From assembly GCF_003248455.1 (NCBI RefSeq), contig NZ_QFNM01000039.1, positions 1-22,781 of the forward strand: a stretch of DNA of 22,781 nucleotides, given 5' to 3'. The translations under genes and the position numbers were made by a program. This stretch comes from Brevundimonas sp. GTDB lineage: Bacteria > Pseudomonadota > Alphaproteobacteria > Caulobacterales > Caulobacteraceae. A model generated the notes under the pieces. That model worked only from the letters and a program-made list of their open reading frames with translations. It was not told where the DNA came from and made no database searches. Of the stretch, positions 7,392 through 15,013 are shown in pieces (the stretch's first letter is position 1; every line of letters begins with the position of its first letter).

Positions 7392-8565
7392 TCCGCCAAC
7401 GCCCGATCAGGGACCGCCCGACCCGGGGTCCGACGTCGCCCTGTACGTCCACTGGCCCTATTGTTCGCGCATCTGCCCCTATTGCGATTTCAACGTGGTT
7501 CGCGACCGAGGCCGCGAGGCCGAGCAGGCCGGGCTTGTCGCCGCCATCCTGGCCGACCTGAAGGCCCAGCGCGCCCTGACCGGCCCGCGGCGGCTGGCGT
7601 CCCTCTTCTTCGGCGGCGGCACTCCGTCGTTGATGTCGCCCCAGGCCGTGGCCCGCATCGTGGAGGCGGCCGAATGGCTCTATCCCCCGGCCGGCGCCAT
7701 CGAGATCACCCTGGAGGCCAATCCCACGGACGCCGAGGCCGCCCGGTTCGCCGCCCTGGCCCAGGCCGGGATCAACCGTCTGTCGATGGGGGTCCAGGCG
7801 CTGGACGATGCGGCCCTGCGCTTTCTGGGGCGGGACCATTCGGCGGCCGAGGCGCGGCGCGCCGTCGATCTGGCGCGCCGTGCGTTCGAACGTCTGTCCA
7901 TCGACCTGATCTACGCCCGACCGGACCAGACGCCGCAGGACTGGGCCGCCGAACTGGGCGCGGCGCTGGACCTGGGGTTCGAACACGTCTCGCCCTATCA
8001 ACTGACCATAGAGCCGACGACCGCCTTCGGCCGGGCGTCGGCGCGCGGAACCCTGGTCCCGCCGGACGAGGAGGCGGCCGCCGCCCTGTACGAAACCACC
8101 CAGGCGGTCCTGAGCGCCGCCGGTTTCGACCCCTATGAGGTGTCCAACCATGCGCGCGGCCCGGCGGCGCGGTCGGCGCACAATCTGCACGTCTGGCGCG
8201 GCGGCGACTATCTGGGCCTGGGGCCCGGCGCCCACGGTCGGCTGACGCTGGGCGGGGTCAGGACGGCCACCGTCGCCCACCGCCGCATCGCCGACTATGT
8301 CGCAGGCGTCGAAGCCGGCGCGCCCTGGTCGGATCGCGAGGACCTGACGCCCGCCGACGCCGCCGAGGAACGGCTTCTCCTGGCCCTTCGCACGACGGAG
8401 GGCGCGCCGGCCGATCTGTTGTCGGCGCTGGACCTGTCGCTGGAGACCGCGCCGGTCTTGGACCTGATCGCCGACGGCTTCCTGACGCTGCGTCGCGGCC
8501 GGCTGATCGCCACCGAGCGGGGACGGCCGGTTCTGGACGGCGTGCTGAAGGTCCTTCTGACCTAA
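7384..8565 (+). CDS. hemW: HemW-type radical SAM heme chaperone
   Basis: Radical SAM protein related to HemN but acting as a heme chaperone (HemW) rather than a coproporphyrinogen dehydrogenase. It is 393 residues long, the usual size. The 4Fe-4S motif CSRICPYCDF gives cysteines at about 27, 31 and 34 (Cx3Cx2C). The SAM-binding FFGGGTPS, the EITLEANP strand, INRLSMGVQALDD and the later GLGPGAHGR stretch are all present. The extra N-terminal Cys that distinguishes true HemN is not seen. The heme-binding motif HNxxYW of HemW reads HNLHVW here, with Val in place of Tyr. No ATG or GTG precedes the conserved domain. The start is a TTG overlapping the end of rdgB by 8 bases, with GAGGG about 10 bases upstream. 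Its stop overlaps that of the convergent gene. Confidence 0.94.
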   Translation: MTDPPTPDQGPPDPGSDVALYVHWPYCSRICPYCDFNVVRDRGREAEQAGLVAAILADLKAQRALTGPRRLASLFFGGGTPSLMSPQAVARIVEAAEWLYPPAGAIEITLEANPTDAEAARFAALAQAGINRLSMGVQALDDAALRFLGRDHSAAEARRAVDLARRAFERLSIDLIYARPDQTPQDWAAELGAALDLGFEHVSPYQLTIEPTTAFGRASARGTLVPPDEEAAAALYETTQAVLSAAGFDPYEVSNHARGPAARSAHNLHVWRGGDYLGLGPGAHGRLTLGGVRTATVAHRRIADYVAGVEAGAPWSDREDLTPADAAEERLLLALRTTEGAPADLLSALDLSLETAPVLDLIADGFLTLRRGRLIATERGRPVLDGVLKVLLT

Positions 8566-10217
8566 CGCTTCTTCAGGCCCAGCATCCCCAGCCAGCCGCC
8601 GCTGGACAGAAGCGCCACATCCAGCAGCGCCAGGGGCAGGGGGGTCGAAACCGGCGCGGCGATGAAGCGGGGCCGCCAGTCGGGCGCGAACTTGGCCTTG
8701 TAGCTGCGCAGGCCCTGAAAACCGTAAAGCGCGCCGCCCTCGTCGAACACCAGGGCGCCGACGCGCGCGAACACTGGGGCGATCCGCCGGTCCTCGAGCC
8801 CCGCCAGCGGCGCCATGCCCAGGTCGAAACTGGCCAGCCCCTGGTCCTTTGCCCATTGGGCGCAGCGGACGAACAGATAGTCCATCACCCCGTTCGGGGC
8901 GTCGGGATGATGGCGCATCAGATCGACCGCCGCCTCGTCCGGCGCCGTCAGCAGATTGGCGAAGGCCACGATCCGCCCGCCCTCGCGCACCACCGCCAGG
9001 GGGGTCAGGTCCAGATAGGCGACGTCGAACCGACCCAGGGAAAAGGCTTTCTCCGTCCCCTCGTGCATCGCCAGCCAGGCGTCGGACACCGCCTTCAGCT
9101 CGTCCGCCACGGCCGTCGCCGATCCGGGCGGCAAGACCTCGAAGGCCGCGCCCTCACGCTCGGCCCGGTTGACCGCCGTGCGCAGGTTCTGCTTGGACCG
9201 GCCCTCCAGCGAGAAGGCGGCGGTGTCGATCACCGCCGTCTCGCCCACCTTGCGCACCGCCAGACCCATGGTGGCCAGGTCGCCCAGCACCTCTTCGCCG
9301 ACGGAATAGAAGACGGCCGCCCCGCCGTAGCTGTCGGCCATCTCGGCGAAGGACCACAGCAGTTCCCGCCGCTCGACCCTCAGACCCGCCGGCTCGCCCA
9401 TGGCGATCCAGCGCCGTCCCCGAACCCGATAGGCCAGGAAGCTGGCGCCCGACGGGCTGAACATCAGCGCCTTGTCGCCCAGCATGGCCAGCCAGGCCTC
9501 CGGCGTCGCCGAATCCGCAGCCGCCAGCGCTCCCCGCGCGCGCGCGATATCGGCGGGACTGGCCGGGCCGTGGCTGTGGGCGCCCGGCGAACTGAGCAGC
9601 GACCGGCCCGCCACCACCAGCGTCAGGATGGCCAGCACCAGGCCGGCGCGCAGGAAGCCCGAGGCCTGGCGGTCGCTGATGAACCGCCACCACAGCTCGT
9701 CGCTATAGTCCACGTCGCGATAGGCGAAGAAGCCCAGCCACAGCATGGACGCCACCACCGCCGTCAGCAGCAGCAGCCAGCTGGGCCGCAGCGGCTCGCT
9801 GAGCCGCGAACGCCGGTTGAAGGCGGAACGACACGGCGCCAGCAGGGCCGCGACGATCACGAGGTCCGCCGCCTGCTGCCAGTCCAACCCCTTCAGCACC
9901 GAAAACACCGCCCCGATCCCCAGCACCGCCAGCGCCGCCCAATAGGCGCCCCGCCGCCGCCGCCACAGGCCCGCCGACAGCATCAGCAGCAGAAAGCCCG
10001 CGATGCTGCCGACGAAATGCGACAGGTCGATCAGGATCGGCGACACCACCCCGGTCAGCCGACGCAGCCGGTCGTCGAACTCGGGCGTCACGGCCGAGAG
10101 CAGCATCAGGGCCCCGGCCCCGAAGGCCAGCACGGCGAAAATCTGCGGGGTCAGTTCATAGGCTAGGCCCAGAAGACGACGGATCAGGCCGGGGACGTGC
10201 GCAGGGCGTTTGGACAA
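8562..10217 (-). CDS. MprF-like phosphatidylglycerol aminoacyltransferase (DUF2156 domain) lacking the flippase half
   Basis: Membrane protein of 551 residues. The first 210 or so contain about six hydrophobic helices. Residues from about 215 on form the DUF2156/LPG_synthase_C domain, a tandem GNAT-like fold that transfers an amino acid (usually lysine or alanine) from aminoacyl-tRNA to phosphatidylglycerol. Recognisable stretches are ALMFSPSGASFLAYRVRGRR, IAMGEPAG, FYSVGEEVLGDLATMGL, LEGRSKQNLRTAVNRAEREG, VMDYLFVRCAQWAK and the closing LYGFQGLRSYKAKFAPDW. Complete MprF is about 840-870 residues with an N-terminal flippase of about 300; that part is absent, so this is a synthase-only form. 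The start is TTG at 10217, preceded by GAAGG at a spacing of about 8; no ATG or GTG fits. Likely role: lowering surface charge against cationic peptides or acid. The amino acid used cannot be read from sequence. Confidence 0.88.
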   Translation of the reverse strand: MSKRPAHVPGLIRRLLGLAYELTPQIFAVLAFGAGALMLLSAVTPEFDDRLRRLTGVVSPILIDLSHFVGSIAGFLLLMLSAGLWRRRRGAYWAALAVLGIGAVFSVLKGLDWQQAADLVIVAALLAPCRSAFNRRSRLSEPLRPSWLLLLTAVVASMLWLGFFAYRDVDYSDELWWRFISDRQASGFLRAGLVLAILTLVVAGRSLLSSPGAHSHGPASPADIARARGALAAADSATPEAWLAMLGDKALMFSPSGASFLAYRVRGRRWIAMGEPAGLRVERRELLWSFAEMADSYGGAAVFYSVGEEVLGDLATMGLAVRKVGETAVIDTAAFSLEGRSKQNLRTAVNRAEREGAAFEVLPPGSATAVADELKAVSDAWLAMHEGTEKAFSLGRFDVAYLDLTPLAVVREGGRIVAFANLLTAPDEAAVDLMRHHPDAPNGVMDYLFVRCAQWAKDQGLASFDLGMAPLAGLEDRRIAPVFARVGALVFDEGGALYGFQGLRSYKAKFAPDWRPRFIAAPVSTPLPLALLDVALLSSGGWLGMLGLKKR

Positions 10218-10373
10218 GAAGGCGGCCTTCGATTCGCGAGCGCCCGATCATAGACCAAGAATCGTCCAACCGGGGCGCTCCCGAGGTCATTTCGGGGCAG
10301 GTGAAACAATCTGTAACGCGGGGAGTATATTGCGTTGCGGGCGTCGGGCCCGCGTAACCGGGGACGATTTCCC

Positions 10374-10865
10374 ATGACCATCAAGACCGCTCTTCTGGCC
10401 GGCGCTGCCGCCGCCTTCATGACCGCCGCGCCGGCTCTGGCGCAAGACGCCGCTCCCGCTCCGACTGGCGCCCCCGCCGCTCCCGCGCAGCAATCGCTCT
10501 CGCTGACCCCCGGTTCGAGCGTCAGCGGCCCTGACGGCGAACTGGGCAAGCTGGAAGGCGTTCAGACCAACGCCGAGGGCAAGCAGGAACTCACCGTTCG
10601 CGGCGCCGACGGCCAGCTTCGCGCCGTGCCGCTGAGCGGCATCCGCCAGGAAGGCTCCGGCGTGGTCGTGGCCTACACCAAGGCCGAGTTCGACGCCGCT
10701 TCGCCGATCGCCGGCGCTGCTCCGGCCGACCCGGCGGCGGCCCCGGTTGCGACCCCCGCTCCTTCTGCGGACCCGCTGGCGGAACCGACCGACCCGTCGG
10801 CCACGCCGCCGACCACCGCCCCGGATGCGTCCGAGCCGACGTCGGCGCCGACCGAGCCGCAATAA
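10374..10865 (+). CDS. Exported Ala/Pro-rich protein with a PRC-barrel-like core, uncharacterised
   Basis: A 163-residue exported protein. The signal peptide MTIKTALLAGAAAAFMTAAP-ALAQ ends in an AxA site. A Pro/Ala linker follows, then a compact core of about 75 residues with alternating hydrophobic positions: LTPGSSVSGPDGELGKLEGV, ELTVRGADGQLRAVPLSGI and VVVAYTKAEFDAASPI. This resembles the beta-barrel PRC fold (a Gly/Asp turn, 'G.LE.V', then 'VPL..I'). The last 50 residues are a low-complexity Pro/Ala/Thr/Asp tail, possibly a wall-spanning linker. I take the ATG at 10374, which begins the signal peptide and has GGGGA 9 bases upstream. The frame is open further upstream, but those residues (Arg/Gly-rich) look non-coding. 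It is monocistronic with its own terminator. The periplasmic role is unknown; the PRC comparison is inference. Confidence 0.8.
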   Translation: MTIKTALLAGAAAAFMTAAPALAQDAAPAPTGAPAAPAQQSLSLTPGSSVSGPDGELGKLEGVQTNAEGKQELTVRGADGQLRAVPLSGIRQEGSGVVVAYTKAEFDAASPIAGAAPADPAAAPVATPAPSADPLAEPTDPSATPPTTAPDASEPTSAPTEPQ

Positions 10866-10888
10866 GCGATCGACGGGACGAGATATCA

Positions 10889-10921
10889 GGCGGCCGGGAT
10901 GTTTCCCGGCCGCCTTTTCTT
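10889..10921 (+). terminator. Rho-independent terminator after the exported PRC-like gene
   Basis: An 11-bp perfect stem (10889-10899 with 10904-10914, core GGCGGCCGGGA) closes a 4-base loop and is followed by TTTTCTT. It lies 23 bases after the stop codon at 10865. Confidence 0.92.
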
Positions 10922-10954
10922 CGCCTTGCGCCTCGCGTCGGCGAAGGCGCAACG

Positions 10955-10990
10955 AAAAGGGCGGCCTCGGGAGGCCGCCCTTTCCTTTTC
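10955..10990 (-). terminator. Bidirectional terminator, serving the GlsB/YeaQ gene
   Basis: The stem is 10956-10968 paired with 10971-10983 (AAAGGGCGGCCTC core, innermost pairs opening into a small loop). It has T-rich runs on both sides: TTTCCTTTT on the plus strand, and TTTT from the A run on the minus strand. It lies just downstream of the minus-strand gene ending at 11004 and can also back up the plus-strand terminator 35 bases away. Confidence 0.8.
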
Positions 10991-11003
10991 GACCCTGCTG
11001 CGA

Positions 11004-11246
11004 TCAGGCGCGACGCTTGATCAGCCCCAGAAGGAACAGCAGGACGATGGCGCCGATGGTGGCCACGATGGTCGACCCGATCCAGCCGCCCCAGTTGATG
11101 CCCAGGGCGCCGGCGATGAAGCCGCCGATCAGGGCGCCGACGATGCCGACGATCAGATTGGTCAGAAGACCGTGGTTGCGGCCCATGATCTTTTCCGCGA
11201 GCCAGCCCGCGACGATGCCGATGATGATCCAGGCGATGATGCCCAT
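11004..11246 (-). CDS. GlsB/YeaQ/YmgE family stress-response membrane protein
   Basis: An 80-residue inner-membrane protein of the transglycosylase-associated (GlsB/YeaQ/YmgE) family. It has three hydrophobic helices: IIAWIIIGIVAGWLAEKIM, LLTNLIVGIVGALIGGFIAGAL and WIGSTIVATIGAIVLLFLLGLI. The Gly-rich pattern and the GWLAEKIM...G segment after the first helix are diagnostic, as is the short basic C-terminus IKRRA. Members are typically induced by general, acid or osmotic stress; the molecular function is unknown. A strong AGGAAGG lies 8 bases before the ATG. It is divergent from the XRE gene, with 180 bases between them. I could not find a convincing EcfG-type (GGAAC...CGTT) promoter there. 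Confidence 0.95.
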   Translation of the reverse strand: MGIIAWIIIGIVAGWLAEKIMGRNHGLLTNLIVGIVGALIGGFIAGALGINWGGWIGSTIVATIGAIVLLFLLGLIKRRA

Positions 11247-11426
11247 AATGAAATCCTTCCTGTAAAAGCCAAGCTGCCGCTTTCAAATGCGCTTCGACCA
11301 ATCCGGTTGCGCGCGGAGAAGTGCGGAGTCTTGAATTCTCCTGGCGCGCGATCCGGCACGGAGATTGCCGCGCGTGCGGCGATCAGTCCCGCTTCGGGAC
11401 GCAAGCCTCATGCCGGGAGCCCTTCG

Positions 11427-11804
11427 ATGGCCGCCGATATCGACCTGCACCTGGGCCGTCGCCTGCGTCGGCGCCGCCGTCTTTTGGGTCTGACCCAGCA
11501 GCAGCTGGCGGTCCAGGTCGGCATCCGCTTCCAGCAGATCCAGAAATACGAATGCGGCGCCAATCGCATCTCGGCGGCCCGCCTGTGGCGGCTGGCCGAG
11601 GCGCTGGAGACCTCGGTGGCCTATTTCTACGACGGCCTGGCCGAGGCCCTGGACGAAGCAACCCCCGCCGCCGCGCCGCGAGAGGTCTTCTCGCGCAAGG
11701 AGACGCTGGACCTGATCCAGGCCTATTATCAGCTGGACGAGCGGCCGCGCCGGCGCCTGCTGGATCTGGCCAAGTCGCTGAACACGGACGAAGCGCCCGC
11801 CTGA
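11427..11804 (+). CDS. XRE-family helix-turn-helix transcriptional regulator
   Basis: Regulator of 125 residues. The N-terminal Cro/C1-type HTH covers about residues 7-65: HLGRRLRRRRRLLGLTQQQLA, then VGIRFQQIQKYECGANRISAARLWRLAEAL, then SVAYFYDGL. The phrase FQQIQKYExGxNRISAxRL is the hallmark of a large alphaproteobacterial XRE group with several paralogues per genome. A short acidic linker and an alpha-helical C-terminus follow (SRKETLDLIQAYYQLDERPRRRLLDLAKSL), as usual for the group. The ATG at 11427 was chosen because GGGAG lies 8 bases upstream and the homology begins here, although the frame is open further upstream. It is followed after 48 bases by hisN on the same strand; a shared transcript is possible but the functions are unrelated. 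Confidence 0.92.
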   Translation: MAADIDLHLGRRLRRRRRLLGLTQQQLAVQVGIRFQQIQKYECGANRISAARLWRLAEALETSVAYFYDGLAEALDEATPAAAPREVFSRKETLDLIQAYYQLDERPRRRLLDLAKSLNTDEAPA

Positions 11805-11852
11805 ACGCCGCGACGGGCGCCCAAGGCCGCAAAAGCGGGCTAAGGGAGGCGT

Positions 11853-12638
11853 ATGACCGAATACGAAGCCTTCGCCATCGAACTGGCGCGCGAAGCCGCG
11901 CGCGTCACCCTGCCGTTCTTCCGCTCGGACATCGGGCACGAGGACAAGGGCGGCGCGGCGGGCTTCGATCCCGTCACCGAGGCGGACAGACAGGCCGAGG
12001 CCGCGATCCGCCGCCTGATCGCCGTCCGCTATCCCGACCACGGCGTCATCGGCGAGGAATACGGCGCGGATCGGCCGGACGCCGAGCACGTCTGGGTGCT
12101 GGACCCCATCGACGGCACCCGCGCCTTCATCTCGGGCCTGCCGCTGTGGACCACCCTGATCGCCCTGCGCCAGGCTGGCCGTCCCACGGTCGGCGTCATC
12201 GCCCAGCCCTATCTGAACGAGATCTTCGTCGGCGGCCCGTCCGGCGCGCGCCTGCTTCGGGGCGAGACCGAGACGCCCCTGGCCGTTCGGGCCTGCGAGA
12301 AACTGACCGACGCCGTCATCTCCACCACCGACCCCGACATCTTCGACGGGGCCGAACTGGGCGCCTGGACCCAGGTGCGCGCCGCCGCCCGCCTGGCCAG
12401 GCTGGGCTGCGACGCCTATGCCTATGCGATGGTTGCGGCGGGCCGGATGGATCTGGTGGCCGAAACCAGCCTGAAGCCATGGGACTGGTCGGCCCTGGTC
12501 CCCGTGATCGAGGCCGCCGGCGGGAAGGTCGTCAACTGGCGCGGCGCGCCCCCCGACGACAAGGGCCAGGTCCTGGCCGTCGGCGACGCCCGCCTGATCG
12601 ACCCAGCCCTGGTGACGCTGAAGCGCGCGGCGATCTGA
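11853..12638 (+). CDS. hisN: HisN-type histidinol-phosphatase (inositol monophosphatase family)
   Basis: Mg2+-dependent phosphatase of the inositol monophosphatase fold, most similar in pattern to HisN, which dephosphorylates L-histidinol phosphate in histidine biosynthesis in alphaproteobacteria and actinobacteria. It is 261 residues, full length. Metal-binding and catalytic motifs are visible: DPVTEADRQAE (about 39-49), GVIGEEYG (64-71, Glu ligand), WVLDPIDGTRAFI with Asp 84 and 87, and KPWDWSALVPVIEAAGG near 205-220 with the third metal Asp. TRAFISGLPLW, rather than the TxNF stretch of true inositol phosphatases, favours HisN. GGGAGG lies 4 bases before the ATG. General inositol or nucleotide phosphatase activity cannot be fully excluded. 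It converges on the next gene with a gap of only 17 bases and no terminator. Confidence 0.88.
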   Translation: MTEYEAFAIELAREAARVTLPFFRSDIGHEDKGGAAGFDPVTEADRQAEAAIRRLIAVRYPDHGVIGEEYGADRPDAEHVWVLDPIDGTRAFISGLPLWTTLIALRQAGRPTVGVIAQPYLNEIFVGGPSGARLLRGETETPLAVRACEKLTDAVISTTDPDIFDGAELGAWTQVRAAARLARLGCDAYAYAMVAAGRMDLVAETSLKPWDWSALVPVIEAAGGKVVNWRGAPPDDKGQVLAVGDARLIDPALVTLKRAAI

Positions 12639-12655
12639 ACAAGGGCAGCGCGCGG

Positions 12656-12925
12656 TTAGTTGACGAACAGATCAATCGTGAACGAAACGGCGGCGATGAC
12701 GAGCGCGATACGCGCTGTAACGAGGAAAAACCACGCGAACCTAGACCCAACTTCCGATCGCTTCACGCTGAAAAAACGCGCTGTCTGAGCCGGCCCCCAC
12801 CAGCGATCCAATACGGTGTCGCCTTTCCAGCTAGGCCTCAGCAACTTCGCCGTGATCCCGCTTGAAATGTGTATGAACAGCGCAGCAACAGTCACGACAA
12901 AGAAAGGGAAGTTGGCAATAGTCAT
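12656..12925 (-). CDS. Uncharacterised two-helix membrane protein of low GC
   Basis: An 89-residue protein I do not recognise. Two hydrophobic helices, NFPFFVVTVAALFIHISSGITA near the N-terminus and FAWFFLVTARIALVIAAVSFTI near the C-terminus, flank a polar loop containing RPSWKGDTVLDRWWGPAQTARFF. The ribosome-binding site is strong (GGAGAGGAGG about 9 bases before the ATG), so it is very probably expressed. It lies 27 bases downstream of the alpha/beta hydrolase gene on the same strand, so co-transcription is likely. Base composition stands out: lines I counted by hand within the gene average about 55% G+C, against roughly 68-70% in neighbouring genes, with AAA-rich codon runs absent elsewhere. 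This suggests recent acquisition or relaxed selection. No function is proposed. Confidence 0.72.
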   Translation of the reverse strand: MTIANFPFFVVTVAALFIHISSGITAKLLRPSWKGDTVLDRWWGPAQTARFFSVKRSEVGSRFAWFFLVTARIALVIAAVSFTIDLFVN

Positions 12926-12952
12926 CGAACTGAGCCTCCTCTCCTAGCTATT

Positions 12953-14002
12953 TCAGGCCCCGACCGGCGTCTCCGCCGTCACGTCCACGGTTCGCGCCGA
13001 CGGATCGACCGCCGCATCCGCCGTCGGCGACACCAGGTCGGCCATGGCGTCGAACTCGTTCAGGAAGACCGCGCGCATGTCGTCGGCCTCCATGATGACC
13101 TCGTGCCTGGCCCCGGGAACCTCGACGTAGCGGCCGCGCGCCAGGCGTTTGGCGGCCCAGCGGGCGGTCTGTTTCCACACCACGTCGTCGGCGTCGGCCT
13201 GGACGATCGTGACCGGCGCCTTGACCGCCTTCAGCGCCTTGGGTTTCAGCGCCCGTTCGCCGGCGTCCAGCGCCACGGCCAGCCAGCCATAGGTCGGGCC
13301 GCCGATGGCCAGGTGCGGACAGGCGAACAGCTGCTGGCGCCACATCTCGTAGCGGCTTTCGTCCGAGGTCAGGGCGTCCTCGGCGAAGTTGTGGTCGAAC
13401 GGATCGTCCGGGTCGCCCAGGATATAGTCGCCCGCCTGGCCGTGGCGGATGTTCCAGCGTAACACCAGCTTGACGGACCACATCGACCGTTTGCCGGTCT
13501 TGATGCGCAGCATGGGGCTGGACAGAACCGCGCCGGCGAACCGATCCTCGCCGCCTTCCAGGGTCAACAGGTTCAGGCAGGCCCCCATCGAATGGCCGAC
13601 CATGATCCAGGGCCTTGGGCACTGGCTCTCGTAGGCGTTCAGCAGGCGGTTGTAGTCGTCCAGAAACTCCTCGACCGCGCGGGCGTGGCCCTTCAGCCGG
13701 TCGGGCAGCAGCCGCGCCGACAGCCCCTGGCCGCGCCAGTCGTGGATCAGGACGCACCAGCCCCTCGCCAGGAAGTTGCCGATGACCTCGTAGTATTTCT
13801 CGATCGGCTCGGTGCGGCCGGGGCTTAGGACCACCGTCCCGCGCACCTTGTCCGCACCCAGGTGCGGAGGCGTCCACAGGCCGGCGCGCAGCCGCATCCC
13901 GCCGGCTCCGCGGAACCAGTCCCCCTTGCCGCCAGGGGGCGGATAGGCGCCGGGCACCCCCATCAGAGGGGCGTTGGCGGCGAAGGCTTGGGCGCGGTTC
14001 AC
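12953..14002 (-). CDS. Alpha/beta hydrolase, lysophospholipase-like (Hydrolase_4/S33 type)
   Basis: Serine hydrolase of about 349 residues resembling PldB-type lysophospholipases and monoacylglycerol lipases. Visible are VRGTVVLSPGRTEPIEKYYEV (oxyanion-side strand and lid start), RGWCVLIHDWRGQGLS (the DWRGxGxS hallmark), and MVGHSMGACL with the nucleophile in GHSMG. Further on are SPMLRI, the late acidic strand VTIVQADADDVV (acid residue) and VPGARHEVIMEAD with the catalytic His. No signal peptide is seen, so it is probably cytoplasmic or membrane-associated. The start is GTG at 14002, whose GTGA overlaps the TGA of the methyltransferase-like gene by 4 bases, showing translational coupling. 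The frame stays open upstream, but that part is the shadow of the preceding gene. The substrate is unknown; the coupling suggests a shared lipid- or envelope-related task (inference). Confidence 0.9.
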   Translation of the reverse strand: MNRAQAFAANAPLMGVPGAYPPPGGKGDWFRGAGGMRLRAGLWTPPHLGADKVRGTVVLSPGRTEPIEKYYEVIGNFLARGWCVLIHDWRGQGLSARLLPDRLKGHARAVEEFLDDYNRLLNAYESQCPRPWIMVGHSMGACLNLLTLEGGEDRFAGAVLSSPMLRIKTGKRSMWSVKLVLRWNIRHGQAGDYILGDPDDPFDHNFAEDALTSDESRYEMWRQQLFACPHLAIGGPTYGWLAVALDAGERALKPKALKAVKAPVTIVQADADDVVWKQTARWAAKRLARGRYVEVPGARHEVIMEADDMRAVFLNEFDAMADLVSPTADAAVDPSARTVDVTAETPVGA

Positions 14003-14922
14003 TCGGGCTTCCTGAACTTCAAGGTCATGCGGTCGCTCTCGCCGATCGCGTCGTATCTGGCGCGATCGAAGGTCGGATCGGCCGGCTGGCCGCGCGGCGC
14101 GGTCAGCCGGGTCGGCGCCAGGGTGTCGACCCCGAACGGATGATCCTTTGTGTCTTGGAGGTTGGCGTTGATCTCGGACGCCTCGACGAAGACGAAGCCC
14201 GCCTCGGCCGCCAGTTGGCGCACGAAGGCTTCCTGGACATAGCCGTTGGCGGCGACCGGATCCTGGTCCTGCGCCGGGGCCAGCCGGTGCTGCTCCACGC
14301 CCAGGACGCCGCCGGGCCGCAGGGCGGCGAAGGCGTCGGCGAAGGCCTTCTCCGCGATCCCGGCCGCCATCCAGCCGTGCAGGGTGCGCATGAACAGGCA
14401 CAGGTCCGCCGTGCCGAACGCCGTCACCGGGCCGGACGCGGCGCCGAACACGCTGAACTGCGGTTCGCCATACAATTTCTTGTCGCTGGAGAAACGGGTG
14501 CGGAAGGCGGCGTTCAATACGGCCTGGGCCGGATCGGCCGTAGGCCCTTCGGGGAACAGGGCCGCCACATAGGTTCCGCCGCCCTTAGCCAGATAGGGCG
14601 CCAGGATTTCGGCGTACCAGCCGCCGCCCGGCCAGAATTCGACCACCGCCATCTTGGGCTGAAGCCCATAGAATCGCAGGGTCTCCATCGGGTGGCGGAA
14701 GGCGTCGCGCGTCTTGTCCTGGGCCGAGCGCCACGGCCCCTGCACCGCCCATTCCAGCGACCCTTCGGGCGGGCCCGCCGGGGCGGACGGCGCATCGGGC
14801 GCCGCGGTCGCCTTGTCGTCCTTGCGACCGCAGGCAGCCGCGCCGGTCAGAGACAGGGCGGCCGCGCCGCCCAGCAGAAACCGGCGCGACACCGCGTCCA
14901 CGCTCGCCTGACGTTCAGCCAT
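13999..14922 (-). CDS. Exported methyltransferase-like protein (COG4798 type), paralogue 1
   Basis: A 307-residue protein of the 'predicted methyltransferase' group. The N-terminus AVSRRFLLGGAAALSLTGAAACG has twin arginines (SRRFLL) before a hydrophobic stretch, so Tat export is likely. The Cys could be a lipid-attachment site, though AAAC is a poor lipobox. After a Pro/Ala linker comes the Rossmann-like part: RDAFRHPMETLRFYGLQPKM, then motif I as VVEFWPGGGWYAEILAPYL, ADLCLFMRTLHGW, ALRPGGVLGVEQHR, and the C-terminus GESDRMTLKFRKPE. PGGG replaces the usual GxGxG of class I SAM enzymes. GGGAG precedes the ATG by 7 bases. It is similar throughout to the next gene upstream (15014-15829) and is coupled to the hydrolase downstream. 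Enzyme activity is unproven, and SAM is not normally present in the periplasm. Confidence 0.85.
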   Translation of the reverse strand: MAERQASVDAVSRRFLLGGAAALSLTGAAACGRKDDKATAAPDAPSAPAGPPEGSLEWAVQGPWRSAQDKTRDAFRHPMETLRFYGLQPKMAVVEFWPGGGWYAEILAPYLAKGGGTYVAALFPEGPTADPAQAVLNAAFRTRFSSDKKLYGEPQFSVFGAASGPVTAFGTADLCLFMRTLHGWMAAGIAEKAFADAFAALRPGGVLGVEQHRLAPAQDQDPVAANGYVQEAFVRQLAAEAGFVFVEASEINANLQDTKDHPFGVDTLAPTRLTAPRGQPADPTFDRARYDAIGESDRMTLKFRKPE

Positions 14923-15013
14923 TCCATACTCCCGCGAGGGTGCGGCCCCGCGTCCGACACACCCGACAGACGGGGCTTAATCGGGTTCGCGGGCCGGGTC
15001 AAAACGGAACGGC

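Noticed and set aside
12659..12676. TTGAC...ATCAA pair resembling an FNR box
   Set aside because: The half-sites are separated by 6 bases, not 4, and lie inside the 3' end of a coding region.
14003..14401. N-terminal extension of the alpha/beta hydrolase (482-codon version)
   Set aside because: The extension overlaps the methyltransferase-like gene in another frame and is Arg/Gly-rich. Hydrolase homology starts after the GTG at 14002.
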